A stretch of DNA of 64,000 nt from Wyeomyia smithii. Its lineage: Eukaryota; Arthropoda; Insecta; Diptera; Culicidae. Below, one piece after another: positions 23,515 to 35,715 of this stretch (the stretch's first letter is position 1; every line of letters starts with the position of its first letter). The translations under genes were made by a program, and so were the position numbers. Location of the stretch: positions 240,668,892 to 240,732,891 of the forward strand of contig NC_073696.1 of assembly GCF_029784165.1 (NCBI RefSeq). The letters are read 5' to 3'. The notes beneath the pieces are model-generated. The model did no database searches. It saw only the letters and a list, made by a program, of their open reading frames with translations, and was not told where the DNA came from.

Positions 23515-23774
23515 AACAACAATATCGCACGCTAGCCTGGGGGCTAATAGCGGTCTCGATCAACTAGGTTAGCTGAGAAAATTTGTAATCGATCTTGTTT
23601 TTGCCACGTTTTGCATGTTCTAGAATAAGTACAACGATACACCGTGCCCCAGTGCTGTGTCGAGAAAATTTCCACCTCTCACAGATCCTCGACCTGATCG
23701 GGAATCGACCCAGATATCACAACCGTGTGAGACAGCCGAACGACATCGCTAACCACGGAGCCACGGGGACCACA
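23515..23774 (-). mobile_element. tRNA-derived SINE (second family), minus strand
   Basis: It matches the element at 49667-49923 over its whole length. On the minus strand it has a tRNA-like head (GTGGTTAGCGATGTCG as A box, GGTCGATTCCCGAT as B box), a body with ATCCTCGACC and GTGTATCGTTGTACTTA in complement, and an end near GCTAGCGTGCGATATTG. It interrupts the inverted copy of the ~515 bp repeat. Its flanks share an imperfect TTTCTCACAAAA / TTTTTCACAAAA, a decayed target duplication. More diverged than the 49.7 kb copy. Confidence 0.8.
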
Positions 23775-24078
23775 TAAATTTTTTCACAAAAATAGGTTAA
23801 AAATTATATTTAAACTCAAATAACTCAACATGTTTTAGTGATATTAGTACAAACCTGTAAATGTTTTGAAAGCTCTGTTTATCCTCTTTCCAAAACTGCT
23901 TAATATTGCAAATCGGTTGAGAAATGACTGAGTTAAAAAAATGTATGCCCTGAGGTCCAAAAACCGTATTTTGACCTTAACTTCAAATTATAAAGGTATT
24001 TGGAAAATTTCTAGTATGAGCGAATGTTACACTCAACAAGACCTACAACCTACACTAGGTCACTTCAGAAGTTCTAAA
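23775..24078 (-). repeat. Inverted fourth copy of the ~515 bp repeat
   Basis: Reverse complement of the blocks listed for 22015-23510, ending with ACACTAGGTCACTTCAGAAG. Together with the left part before the SINE (about 23400-23514) it makes the cluster a potential foldback. The open frame at 23941-24246 is simply the complement of repeat sequence shared with 22018-22266. Confidence 0.8.
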
Positions 24079-26010
24079 GCCTGTATTACACTCTTTGACC
24101 GAGCGTCAAATATTTGTCTTTTTTTGACAGATAAAAATTTGGTCAAATATAATTGTTTGTCACTCTTCAATTTTAATATGGGGGGGGCATCGGAAGACTT
24201 GGTTTTCAATATTGAGCCGAAAAAGATGAAAAATAAACATAACTAAATGAAGTGTTTTGATCTCATTTTAAGCTGGATTAACGTAGAGAGGATGTTTTTA
24301 CACGAAAATTTCAGTAATTTTAAGCGGAAAAAATGTTGTATTCAGATTTTTGATACCTTGTTCCTAGATTTTTTTAAAAATCAGAATGTGTAATTTTGTT
24401 AAATATAAAATGAAAAATCGAGGAAAAAACAAATTTTCACCGATGAAATATTTTCGGGTGTTCATAATTTGAAACTAGAGGGCTAAAACTATGATCCTAC
24501 GGAGAAACATTTTAGGTACATTGACTTTGTATAAAAACCTTCTTTAAACATAGCGTGCGGCGTACTAGAGCGTCTGTGACGGAGCTGAGGTTGAGTAAGG
24601 TAACGTTAACCATATTCTGGCAATGGCAGCCACCAGAAAATATCCTACCAAGAACATTTTAGAAGTTTAGACCTAGGTGAACGAATAGAAACAACGACAT
24701 CTGTAAAATATTTTTCGATATACAGCCTGATAAGAACGACTAATTAGAATTGTTTCTCGACATTGTACAGCATATAAAGCAAGCATTAGAAACATTAAAA
24801 TTATGTACCCTTAACACCCACGGTTGATATGGCGTAATGATAAGCTTAATTTTCGATTTACATATTACATTGACACAGTTTAATAGCGCTGACGGCGCCA
24901 ATTGCAGAAGAGGGGATCCGATGTAACGACTCTCACTCGACCAGACACCGAAGTTGGGTGAAAGTGTTTACGAACTGTTGTACGTTCCTTGGTTTTGGGT
25001 TTTTAATGCATAAGCCAAGCTATCGAGTATTCACGCGATAAGATCATTGTATTGTGTACACGTAAGCCGATCGATTTGCGTGCAAAAATCATCGGCAAGA
25101 GACGCAAGTGGCTCCAGTTGGTTACGATGCTGAGAATCGTCTTCGGATTTTTATTTCTGTTATGTTTATGCGGCATCCCATAGGGAGCAGCAGAGCGCAG
25201 GATTGCGTGCGTGAGTGCTAATCGCATTATGCAAACACTTCACGTCGCTTTCGATTGTCCGAAAAATAAGTGCGGGTGCGTGCATATACTTGACACGACC
25301 ACACGCATAAAGTCCTATGACAAGACGTGACAGCTGGTCACCGTTACATTCAACCAATTTGAACCGGCTGCTGATTGGCTGAATTCGATAACGCAATCGT
25401 CACGTAGAAAATACAACGAGGTTACTTTTCACTGTAAAGCAGTGATGCTGGAGAGTTATAATTTAGCTATTATAATTGTTCATAAATAATGATGCAAAAG
25501 TATGCAAGGTACATGATATTAACGAGTAATGTATTTCACTGTTATAACTTGAAAAATGCATTGATTAATCGTTTATTACTATTTCGGTTGAAGTCCAAGA
25601 AACTTTTTGGGTACCAAGCAACTTAGGAAGAAAAAATTTGATAATAGAAGTATGCTTTATTGTACATAAAATAATAAATAAGAATTGAGTATTATTCGCC
25701 TCTATATTGCAATTTTAATTTGTTTCATTTTCATTGACCTGCAGAAGTTGTTAAAAATAATCATTCTGGCATCAACGGTATGGAGCGTTCAAAAAAATTT
25801 CGACGGGGATGACGGCCATTACGAAAAGAAAAATAAGAAGCCAGCTGTCGCGTCTTGTCTTAGATAAAGTCGAGTGTTCGCTATAAACGTTGAGCATGAA
25901 AAAATCCGGACATATGATTTTTATTTTATGAGCGAAATTTCGAAATTTGTCAGAAGTGTCCCACATGAAAGGATTGCCAATTAGGCATTTTGTATGGTGT
26001 GATTTGACAA
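24079..26010. other. Intergenic DNA with a GC-richer core, no gene found
   Basis: The interval 24540-25400 is noticeably less AT-rich and lacks repeat signatures, so it may be unique or regulatory host DNA. No frame has a recognisable domain; the small minus-strand frames at 25003-25396 overlap each other and I do not call them. Confidence 0.4.
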
Positions 26011-26889
26011 CCCAAGTAACACACGTTGGTATAGAATAGTTGACGTTACCTATTCCATGACTTCTCTATCACCAGAAAAGCGCAAAACATGAAGGCTACT
26101 CGAATAAGTACCGATAACTGCATGAAAGCAAACCAACTTGATAGAATTAAGTGGCAAAATACATCTCGAGTACTAATACGGCAATGCGCAAATCTGTTGC
26201 TATGACAACTGTTGACCAGCGCATGCGCAAATGTGTTGTGTCTGCGCAGTGCAACTAGATCGACAATAGCTATTATCAGTGGCAGTTTCAATTGATTATA
26301 AATTGATGACAAAAAATAATATTCAACCTTTCAAAAAGAGTTGTTTCTTTCGCTTGAATATTGAAATTGTTTTCGGATAGTTTTAACGTTATCTGGATAT
26401 AAAATCTAACAGAACTAGAAAACGTTGTTAGATATACAATAACAAAAAACTGAAGTGATATTGGTTACACTGCAAGCGTTTTGTTTATCGTTTGATGGCG
26501 CGTTTTGACCTGCTTCGAATAAATATAGCAATCGTTCATAAAATTTAAATATTAATTTGATCAAGTAATTTTAAGTTGGGTGTTGAATGCGACGACTATT
26601 GTACTACGGAAAAGCATTTAACAGGTACATAGTGCTGTTATTAAATGGTGTAATGTCTTACGAGAAGACCAAGTGATAGTGATTGTTATTCTTGAACTCA
26701 TGTTATTAAAAACATCACCAAAACCAGAAAAAAAACGAGCTTGTTTTCGAAATGCGGTTGTATTACTTCAACAAACAAACAACTTCAAACACAATATAAT
26801 AACACAAGTTTCCAATTGCGCTTGTAGTACACTTATATGACTACCTTCGTTGTTACTTTTTTCCTAACATGTTTTGTGTGTTACTTGGG
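26011..26889. mobile_element. TIR element, CCCAAGTAACACAC ends, 879 bp
   Basis: It begins CCCAAGTAACACAC and ends GTGTGTTACTTGGG. Inside are an ATCTCTATCACCAGAAAAGCGCA-type block near 26063 and a CAATTGCGCTTGTA block near 26814. The same blocks in the same order occur in the larger element at 34700-37397. There is no transposase frame. Flanking duplications are at most 2 bp, so the superfamily is unresolved. Confidence 0.78.
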
Positions 26890-27438
26890 AAGCTCGGCCA
26901 AATCACTTGAGTTAAGGTCGGTTTTAGAGTACAAACCGAAGAAGATGGTTGAAATTAGAAGCGATAATCGAATTCCCATGCGTTGGATGTCATTGTAAGC
27001 ATTCGTATTTTCAAAATCAGTGACGCTTTCCCCAGAGAAAGAGAAAACAACGCCAGTAGTCAATGAAATTTTAATATATGCACTTTGCCAAAAAGCAATC
27101 ATATGAAAAAATTTTAAAGATGGTAGAATTAGTAAATGTTGAGTCCAACACTCACTCGAAATTTCATATATATGGATTTAGACAGATATCTGAACATTGT
27201 AATGAAATCAATACTGAAATATCTATACTGTATGAGAAATAAAACACAAGAGTTGGAAATAACATTAATCAGACTCAAAACAGTTTTTTCAAATTTGCAA
27301 ACGATAAAATGAAGTCTAATAACTTCCCATCTCGCATGCAATATGGAGACTATGCCAGTATTGACTCAAAGCAAATCTTTGATTACTCTTCGCACTTACA
27401 TGAACAAATAAATAACGTATCTGTTAAACAAATAGCTC
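26890..27438. other. AT-rich spacer
   Basis: No open frame of interest and no element ends seen. Confidence 0.35.
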
Positions 27439-27634
27439 TATATTTTTAGAGTAACGTCTTCTGAATCCAAAGATGATGAAAGATTTTTTCTAGCATGGAC
27501 AGATTTGGAAAAAATCAATTTTTCATAAGAACTCGTACTTCAGTGAATTCAAACTTGTTTTTCTCTAAATCTGTGCATGCTAGTATAAATCTCTCATCAT
27601 CTTTGGATTCAGAAGACGTTACTCTAGAAATATA
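27439..27634. mobile_element. Foldback element, 41 bp arms
   Basis: Arms 27439-27479 and 27594-27634 are reverse complements with one mismatch (landmark GTAACGTCTTCTGAATCC). Looser pairing continues inward through CTAGCATG. A diverged direct repeat of the inner part follows at about 27715-27770. It is non-coding and most likely a MITE. Confidence 0.75.
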
Positions 27635-28138
27635 GAACTTGAAAATTAAAGAGTCAATTTGAAACCTACTGTGGGAGACTGAGAAAATCAAGTTTCCATG
27701 AAAATACGTACTTTGGTGAATTTAAACTCGTTTTTCTCGAAAATTTGCATGCTAAAATAAATATTTCATCGCGTATTGATTGAGGAGAAAAAAAATTCAA
27801 AAAAATTCAAAAATGTAGAGCCTAAAAATTGAAGAACGATTTTTTTATTTAATTTTTAATGAAAATACGTAGTTTTGTGATTTTGTACTGAAATAATTAA
27901 GAAACATATTTCATCTACCTGATATGATTTGATACATGGAGCAATTGATACGTATGAAAATTCCCAGTGTTTGCTCAATCTGTTTAAAAAATTAGAAAAA
28001 ACAACACAGACATATTTGCGTCTCACGAAAACGGAGAGGGGTCCAGAGCGATGGCATCTTTACCAAACCTTAGAGCAACTATTTCCCTTGAATAAAATTC
28101 CTAGTTTACCCTTGTGTTGAGTCGTCTCAAAGTATTGA
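27635..28138. other. Spacer before the Jockey-like relic
   Basis: Contains the diverged direct repeat of the foldback interior (about 27715-27770); otherwise AT-rich sequence without recognisable features. Confidence 0.35.
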
Positions 28139-28899
28139 TGTATGCCAGATATTGAATTTTACATGGAAATAAGAACCAAATCAGACATCCAACAACTACA
28201 ACAAAAGGTTGACATTTTCTACATTTGGTGCACAGAAAGCCTTTTTGCCTTCAACGCAAATGCAATATTATATCCTACACGAGGAAAAGAAATCCTGAAC
28301 AGTCCAGTTGCATTCTTGGACAGCAAACTGTAGAAAGCTGTTATCAAATTAGAGATTTAGGAGCGATTATGGATTCTAAGTTTACATTCATTGATCACTA
28401 CAATACGATCACCAATATATCCAACACATTTCGTAGATCAGTACAAAATAAAAAAACTTAGTTTGTTTCATATGTTAGACTTGTTTAAGAATACAATAGT
28501 GTTGTTTGGTCGCCTCATCAAGACGTCCATTCCAATAGAATCGAATCCGTACAAATACAGTTTTTGTTAAATGCACTAAGAAAGCAAGGTTGGAATTCAT
28601 TTCCTCTCCCTTGCTACGAATCGCTGTGCATGCTTGTTAATAAAGAAACGCTTGGAAAATAAACGAGATTGCTTTGGTCACCCTTGTTAACGATTTAGTT
28701 TCACAACGCATATTTTCATAAAATTTGCTGAAAAACTCAACTTCTATGTAGGAGCGCGCTCATTAAGAATGCGAAAATTTTTTGTATTAAATTCTTATAG
28801 AACAGAACATGCTATGGCCGGGCCAGTATTGTGAAGTTATTGATTTAACGATGTCACGAAATGCTCTCAGAAACATATTGAATACTAGAATTACATAAC
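28139..28899 (+). pseudogene. Jockey-like LINE relic, end of reverse transcriptase ORF
   Basis: Broken reading frames resemble the C-terminal part of Jockey-type ORF2. They include a post-catalytic segment (SDIQQLQQKVDIFY), then in another frame a segment with RDLGAIMDSKFTFIDHYN, then VWSPHQD...SNRIESVQ and WNSFPLPCYES. A last block VIDLTMSRNALRNIL ends at a TAA about 28899. Frameshifts and stops separate every block, and the catalytic part is missing, so it is an old 5'-truncated insertion. The intact-length LINE at 28932 begins 33 bases later. Confidence 0.7.
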
Positions 28900-28931
28900 T
28901 ATATTTGTGATGTTAGCAATAGTTTTAAGAT

Positions 28932-28966
28932 CATTCTGTGCCGAACACGCATCAGTATCGGATGTG
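28932..28966 (+). promoter_or_regulatory. Internal Inr + DPE promoter of the LINE (copy 1)
   Basis: TCATTC at 28931-28936 fits the insect initiator TCAKTY with A+1 at 28933. GGATGTG at 28960-28966 sits at +28 to +34, the position of a downstream promoter element. TATA-less internal promoters of this form are known from Jockey and I elements and let a full-length RNA carry its own promoter. Confidence 0.65.
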
Positions 28967-29234
28967 TTTGGTGATCGCTCCGATAGAATATAAAACAAAA
29001 GACGCGCGAGCAAGTGTAGGCATTGTTTGCCTGGTCGAGTGAAGGTTCAAGGTCGCCCGCCTTTGTGCAACTGTTTCGCATCGTGGCTGTTTGCTGGTGC
29101 GTAAGCCGGAGCTGCTGTATTGGTGCTGCTGGCTGTAACGGCTGCAGCTTCGACCGTTCGGACAACCAACCCTGCTGAAAGGAGAAGTAAAGAGGTACGT
29201 GTTCTGTCGGCGCTAGTGCGCTAGATTTAGCGCG

Positions 29235-30575
29235 ATGGAAGTAGATCCCTCGCCTCCCGTGCCACCATCCCCGAACCCCTCCGACCCTGTCCCTCCTGCC
29301 AACCCTTCCTCTGTTAATTCTCCAGTCCCCCCTCGCCCCAGGCTTTACCCGGACGGATCTCAGGGCAGCTTTACTGTTTTCTTTCGGCCAAAAGCAGGAC
29401 CGAAATCGAAACCGTTAAACATCCTGCAGATTTCGAAAGACCTGACGGAGGGGTACAAGGCCGTGACCGAAATCTCCAAGGTCAGACCCAACAAGCTCCG
29501 TGTCGTGGTCAGCGACCTGGAACAGGCCAACGCTATTGCTCGCTCCGAGCTTTTCACACGCGAGTATCGCGTTTATATACCCGCACGAGACGTGGAGATC
29601 GACGGTGTCATAACCGATTCGAGTCTGTCGGTCGAGTGTATCTTGGCAAGCGGTTTTGGCTGCTTCAAAAATGCTTTGTGTCACGACGTAAAAGTAAAGA
29701 TCATAGATTGCAAGCAATTGCGGTCTGTGTCTCTTGTCAACGGCACAAAAGTGTACACTCCGTCAGACTCGTTTCGTGTTACGTTTGCCGGATCTGCTCT
29801 CCCTAGCCACGTCTCGATCGATCGGGTTCGTCTGCCTGTGCGATTGTATGTACCTCGTGTTATGAATTGCACCAATTGCAAGCAGCTAGGCCACACAGCC
29901 GCCTACTGCTGCAATAAGGCACGATGTAGCAAGTGTGGAGAAACTCATGCGGACGATTCTTGCAGTGTAAATGCTGAAAAATGTATTCACTGCGGGGAAA
30001 ATCAGCATGAGCTCTCCACATGCCCGGTGTACATGCAGCGCAGAGATGAAATCAAGAGGTTACTTAAGGAGCGTTCAAAGCGATCTTACGCTGAGATGCT
30101 GAAGAAGACCGTGACCACTTCTACCATAACATCGAACCCCTTTGATCTGTTGTCCTCTGAAGAAACCGATTCTGACGATTCACCAGCGGTAACAACTTAT
30201 GCCAATCCTGGGGCGTCTAGAAAGAGGAAAAATATTTCCTCTCCTAAACTTCCCCGAAAAGGTCCTAAGATTTCCCAAAGTTAAATGAAAGTTACAAACA
30301 AACCAAACAGTGCTGCGGAAAAACCGAAGCAAACTTCTCCTGGGCTTGCAAATTTAAAGTTCCAGAAGGAGTTCCCAGCACTGCCAGGAACATCTAAAAC
30401 CCCAGTTGTTCCTTTTGCACTCCCAGTTGATGAAACAAACTCTGGATTAGTGAAATTTTCTGACATTGTGGACTGGATTTTTGAAACTTTCAATGTACCC
30501 GATCCAATTAAAATTTTTCTTACAGCATTCCTCCCAACAGTTAGATCATTTTTGAAGCAGTTGACTGCCCAATAG
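29235..30575 (+). pseudogene. LINE ORF1 (gag-like), two premature stops
   Basis: Pro-rich N-terminus, a gag-like central domain, and three zinc knuckles of the CCHC type (CTNCKQLGHTAAYC, CSKCGETHADDSC, CIHCGENQHELSTC). Compared with the intact copy at 58264-59634, a GAA codon is TAA at 30282-30284 and a TGG codon is TAG at 30573-30575. The first removes about the last quarter of the protein. ORF1 proteins bind the element RNA and act as nucleic-acid chaperones in the particle. Confidence 0.88.
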
Positions 30576-30582
30576 CCCCTTC

Positions 30583-33500
30583 TTGCAGCGATTGTATCCT
30601 TCGATGCCTAATTCATCTGCGTATACGAAGGATTCCATCTCTGTCTTACAGTGGAATTGTAGAAGTATTTTACCAAAAATGGATTTATTTAAAGTTTTAA
30701 TAAATAGAAACAAATGCGATGCATTTTCCCTTTGTGAAACTTGGCTTACTTCAAATATTGATCTCAACTTCCAAGATTTTAATATTTTTCGCCTTGATCG
30801 AGACACCCCATATGGAGGAGTACTTTTAGGGATTAAAAAGTGCTATTCTTCTATCGTATTAACCTCCCCTCGATTCCAGGCATCGAAGTTGTCGCATGTC
30901 AAATGACAATACAAGGTAAAGAGCTTTGTATTGCCTCAATATATATTCCTCCCAGAGCACAGGTTGGCAACGGTTGCTCTTTGATTTAATAGAACTTCTT
31001 CCCTCGCCACGTTTGATTTTGGGAGACTTCAACTCTCATGGTGTGGCTTGGGGTTCCCCCTACAATGATAACCGCTCCTTTTTAATCTATAACCTTTGCG
31101 ATGACTTCGACATGACTATTTTGAACAACGGTGAAATGACACGTATCCCGAAACCTCCAGCGCGCCCAAGCGCTTTGGATCTATCCTTATGTTCGACGTC
31201 GCTACGGTTGTATTGCACATGGAAGGTAATCCTCGATCCTCACGGTAGCGATCATCTGCCTATTCTTATTTCAATTACTAACGGTTCAACTCGCATGCGA
31301 CCAATTGACATTCCGTATGACCTCACACGGAATGTCGATTGGAAGTTATACGAGGAAATGATTTCAAAAGCGGTCGAGTCGATTCAACATCACCCACCAC
31401 TTGAAGAATACAACCTCCTCGCGGGCTTAATCCTCGACGCCGCGTTGCAAGCCCAAACGAAGAAATATCCCGCCGTAACGATCAAAGAGCGGCCTCTAAC
31501 TCCGTGGTGGGACAAAGAGTGCTCCGATGTCTACACGCAAAGATCCGACGCGTTTTTGGCCTTCCAGAAGGGAGGTATACCCGACGACTATATACGGTAT
31601 TCGGAGCTTAATACCAAGCTTAAAAGCCTGGCTAAAGCAAAGAAACGCGGATATTGGCGTCGGTTCGTGAACGAGACGTCGAGGGAGACATCGATGAGCA
31701 CTCTTTGGAACACAGCCCGAAGAATGCGGAATCGCGTAACGGTCAACGAAAGCGAGGAGTCTTCAAGTCGATGGATATTTGATTTTGCCAGGAAAGTATG
31801 TCCGGACTCTGTTCCTGCGCAAAACTTTGTTCGTGATACGTCTCCGGGTCACGACGCAATAGAATCACCTTTTACGATGGCAGAATTTTCAGTTGCCCGT
31901 CTGTCCTGTAACAATAACGCACCTGGGTTAGATAGAATCAAATTCAACTTGTTGAAGAATCTACCCGGCAATGCCAAGAGGCGCTTGTTGAACTTGTTCA
32001 ATAAGTTCCTTGAGCAAAACATTGTACCGCAGGATTGGAGGCAAGTGAAGGTGATCGCCATCCAAAAACCAGGGAAACCAGCTTCTGATCACAACTCTTA
32101 TAGGCCGATTGCAATGCTATCCTGTATCCGGAAATTGATGGAAAAAATGATACTCCGTCGTTTAGACCACTGGGTCGAATCAAATGGTCTACTATCAGAT
32201 ACTCAATTTGGCTTCCGCCGTGCCAAAGGGACGAATGATTGTCTTGCGTTGCTTTCAACAGATATTCAGCTGGCGTATGCTCGCAAAGAACAAATGGCGT
32301 CTGCGTTCTTGGACATTAAGGGGGCTTTCGATTCCGTTTCTATTGACATTCTTTCGGGTAAACTTCACCGACAAGGATTTCTCCAATTTTGAACAATTTT
32401 TTGCACAATTTGCTGCCCGAAAAGCACATGCATTTTACGCACGGCGATTTGGAAACTTTTCGCATTAGCTACATGGGTCTTCCCCAGGGCTCATGTTTAA
32501 GCCCCCTTCTTCACAACTTTTATGTAAATGACATCGACGAATGTCTGGCAAATTCATGCACGATAAGACAACTTGCAGACGACAGTGTAATCTCTGTTAC
32601 AGGAGCCAAAGCTGCCGATTTGCAAGGACCATTGCAAGATACCTTGGACAATTTGTCTGCTTGGGCTTTACAGCTAGGTATCGAATTCTCTCCGTAGAAG
32701 ACTGAGATAGTAGTTTTTTCTAGGAAGCATGAACCTGCTCAGCTTCAAACACAATTAATGGGTAAAACGATTTCTCAGGTTTTGGTACACAAATATCTTG
32801 GTGTCTGGTTCGACTCTAAAGGCACCTGGGGTTGTCACGTTAGGTATCTGATGAAAAAATGTAAAACAAAGAGTGAATTTTCTTCGTACAATAACCGGAC
32901 AATGGTGGGGAGCCCACCCAGGAGACCTTATAAGGCTTTACCAAACATCGATATTGTCTATCATTGAGTACGGGTGTTTCTGCTTCCGCTCCGCAGCAAA
33001 CACACATTTGATCAAACTGGAGCGAATACAATATCGTTGTTTGCGTATCGCCTTGGGTTGCATGCAGTCGACCCATACGATGAGTTTGGAGGTCTTAGCT
33101 GGAGTACTACCATTGAAAAACCTCTTCTGGAGCCTGTCTTCTCGCATTCTTATCGGATGTGAGGTCTTGAACCGTCCTGTGATTGAAAATTTTGAAAGGT
33201 AAATCGAACTCAATTCTCAAACCCGTTTTATGACATTGTATTTCAATCACATGTCCCATAATTTTAACCCTTCTTCGAATATTCCAAATCGTGTCGACTT
33301 ATCAAATACTTCTGATTCTACTGTGTTTTTCGATACATCCATGATAGAAGAAACTCGTGGAATCCCGGATCATTTACGCGTGCAGCAGATCCCCAAAATT
33401 TTTCCCAATAAATATCGAAACATCAACTGCGACAATATGTTCTACACTGACGGATCACTTCTTGATGGGTCCACTGGCTTCGGTATTTTCAATAACAATT

Positions 33501-34287
33501 TAACCGTCTCCCATAAGCTTGATAATCCTGCTTCTGTTTACGTCGCAGAATTGGCTGCAATTCAGTACACCCTAGGGATTATCGAAAAAATGCCCACGGA
33601 CCATTATTTCATCTTTGCGGACAGTCTCAGTTCCATTGAGGCTCTCCGATCGATGAAAGATGTTAAGCACTCTCCGTATTTCCTGGGGAAAATACGGGAA
33701 CATCTGAGTGCTTTATCCGAAAAATCGTATCAGATTACCTTAGCGTGGGTCCCTTCTCACTGCTCGATACCGGGCAATGAGAAAGCGGACTCTTTGGCTA
33801 AGGTGGGCGCAACAAACGGTGAAATTTATGAAAGACCAATTGCCTTTAATGAATTTTTCTCATTTGTACGTCAGAATACGATCATCAGTTGGCAAAATGC
33901 TTGGACCAGAGGGGAACTGGGAAGGTGGTTACATTCCATAATCCCCAAGGTGTCGACGAACCCGTGGTTCAAGGGGTTGGATGTAGGTCGGGATTTCATT
34001 TGCGTGATGTCCCAGCTTATGTCCAATCACTATAGATTTGACGCGCATCTCCGTCGTGTTGGGCTCGGGGAAAGTGGTATCTGTGCCTGTGGTGAAGGTT
34101 ATCACGACATAGAGCATGTGGTTTGGTCATGCCCTGTACACCGTGACGCCAGGTCTAAATTAATAGCTTCCCTGCAGGCCGAAGGTAGGTAGTCGGCTGT
34201 TCCTGTTCGTGATGTCTTGGCGAGCCGTGACCTATCCTACATGTCCCTTATATACGTTTTCCTGAAATCCATCCACGCCCCAGTTTA
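30583..34287 (+). pseudogene. LINE ORF2 (EN-RT-RNase H), multiply broken
   Basis: Homologous along its whole length to the open ORF2 at 54585-58292. One-base deletions near 30850, 30966 and 32380 and a one-base insertion near 32863 shift the frame. Stops occur at 32695 (GAG to TAG), 33200 (TTA to TAA) and 34190 (CAG to TAG). Motifs are still visible: LGDFNSHGVAWG and SDHLP of the endonuclease, FLDIKGAFDSVS, GLPQGSCLSP and LADDSVIS of the reverse transcriptase, YTDGSLLDGSTGF and ADSLSSIEAL of RNase H. It cannot give a functional protein. Confidence 0.9.
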
Positions 34288-35409
34288 ATCCTATTCCCTT
34301 CCGCCTACATCCAACCAAACGACAAGAACACGTTAAGACCCCGGATCCGGAAACAGCAACTAGACCCGCACGATACTCTCAGGTCCCGAGGGAGACAACC
34401 CAATATGCCAGTCCGTAATATCTTGGCCCAGCAGCGAAACATGTGCTTACCTATGGCAATTAAAACCATCATACAGAAAACCAGTGCTTTTAATGCAAAA
34501 TATTATAGCTTTAAGTTACATTTAGTTTCAGCTCGTAGTCGGCAGCGAGGATAAAAAGTTTGCTTTTAGTTATTAAGATACTTTAGAAAGTAAGCTATCA
34601 GATATAATTGGCGCCGTTAAACATTAAATTGTATTTGTGCCGTGTCAAATAAATTATAGATGAACAAAAAAAAAACAGTTTTAAGATGTAGTCTACTGTC
34701 CCAAGTAACACATGTTGTTATAGACCAGTTGAGATAACTACTCTAATACAACTTCCAGTTATAGATTTCAGTTGACAATAATTTTTCCATGACATCTCTA
34801 TCACCAGAAAAGCGCAACGATTGAAGGCTACTAGAACAAGTACTGATACTGTATGAAGTATCATCAAAACTTTATGAGACCAAGCCAGTTTGTTAGACTG
34901 AAGCTGCAAAATACATCTCGAGTACAAATACGGTAAAAAAAAACGATCAAAACAGGTTATTTTCAAGTTGTAATTGCGAACTAATCAAACCATCGTTGAC
35001 GCAATCATAGAACTTTAAAATAAAAATAGTACGACGCTGATTTATATAGGTAATAATATATTAGCAAAAATAAAGGAAAAAAATAGTGATTATCCTATTC
35101 TGACCGAGCCCACACAATTGTGTAGGTAAAAAATGACGGATAACAAAATCTAAATCGAAGCAACTCCTATATAAAAACACTTGCTTGCTCCGGTTTTTTA
35201 TTTTCCGTAGCAGCTGCGATGTTGACACTAGCGTTGTGAACAATATAACAATGAATAGGACGTTCGAAAAGCGAGAGAGAAGGTTTTGTTTAAGTCACCT
35301 TCTACTTACTTATATGGGCCCGGTCGGAAAGGGTTATGGCGTTTCGAATAATCACCAAAAAAAAAACGATATTAGATCAACCACTTGATGCATTTAATAT
35401 AAAGTTCTA

Positions 35410-35586
35410 CGTGCCGCGTAAACTCTGGAATCCGCGTAAAAAACCGCGTAAATTCCGGAATCCGCGTAAAAAAACGCGTATATTACGGAATCCGCGTAAA
35501 GAAAACCGCGTGAATTCCGAAATCCGCGTTAAAAAACCGTATGAATTCCGGAATCCACGTAAAAATTGTCGCGTAAAAAATCCGTA
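35410..35586 (-). repeat. ATTCCGGAATCCGCGTAAA minisatellite
   Basis: Six or so imperfect units of GGAATCCGCGTAAAAAAC with CGCGTAAATTCC between. It is the reverse-orientation counterpart of 17917-18037. The open frames rich in Arg-Asn-Pro-Arg-Lys across it are artefacts of the repeat. Confidence 0.85.
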
Positions 35587-35715
35587 GCAATGTTTAATTT
35601 TCAAAATAAATTGTTACTGTCGCATGAATGTTAAAATTGTTTTCGCATAGTTTCAAAAAATGTATCAAAACTAGAGAACGTTGTTGGATATACGGTGCCA
35701 AAAATTTGAGTGATA

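Larger units (their letters stand above)
28932..34676 (+). mobile_element. Full-length I-type LINE, mutated copy
   Basis: Flanked by an exact 11 bp target duplication AGTTTTAAGAT (28921-28931 and 34677-34687), with a 3' A tract at 34666-34675. The 5' end CATTCTGTGCCGAACACGC is the same as that of the minus-strand copy at 54205-60081, so both are full length. It codes for a gag-like ORF1 and an ORF2 with endonuclease, reverse transcriptase and RNase H, an order typical of the I group of non-LTR retrotransposons. Against the intact copy it has at least three single-base deletions, one insertion and five nonsense changes. Confidence 0.92.

Noticed and set aside
22018..24246. Two small frames sharing LRSKN...TQQDL...LGHFRSS
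   Set aside because: They are the same repeat copy read in direct and inverted position; the similarity follows the DNA repeat and the frames break in the other two copies.
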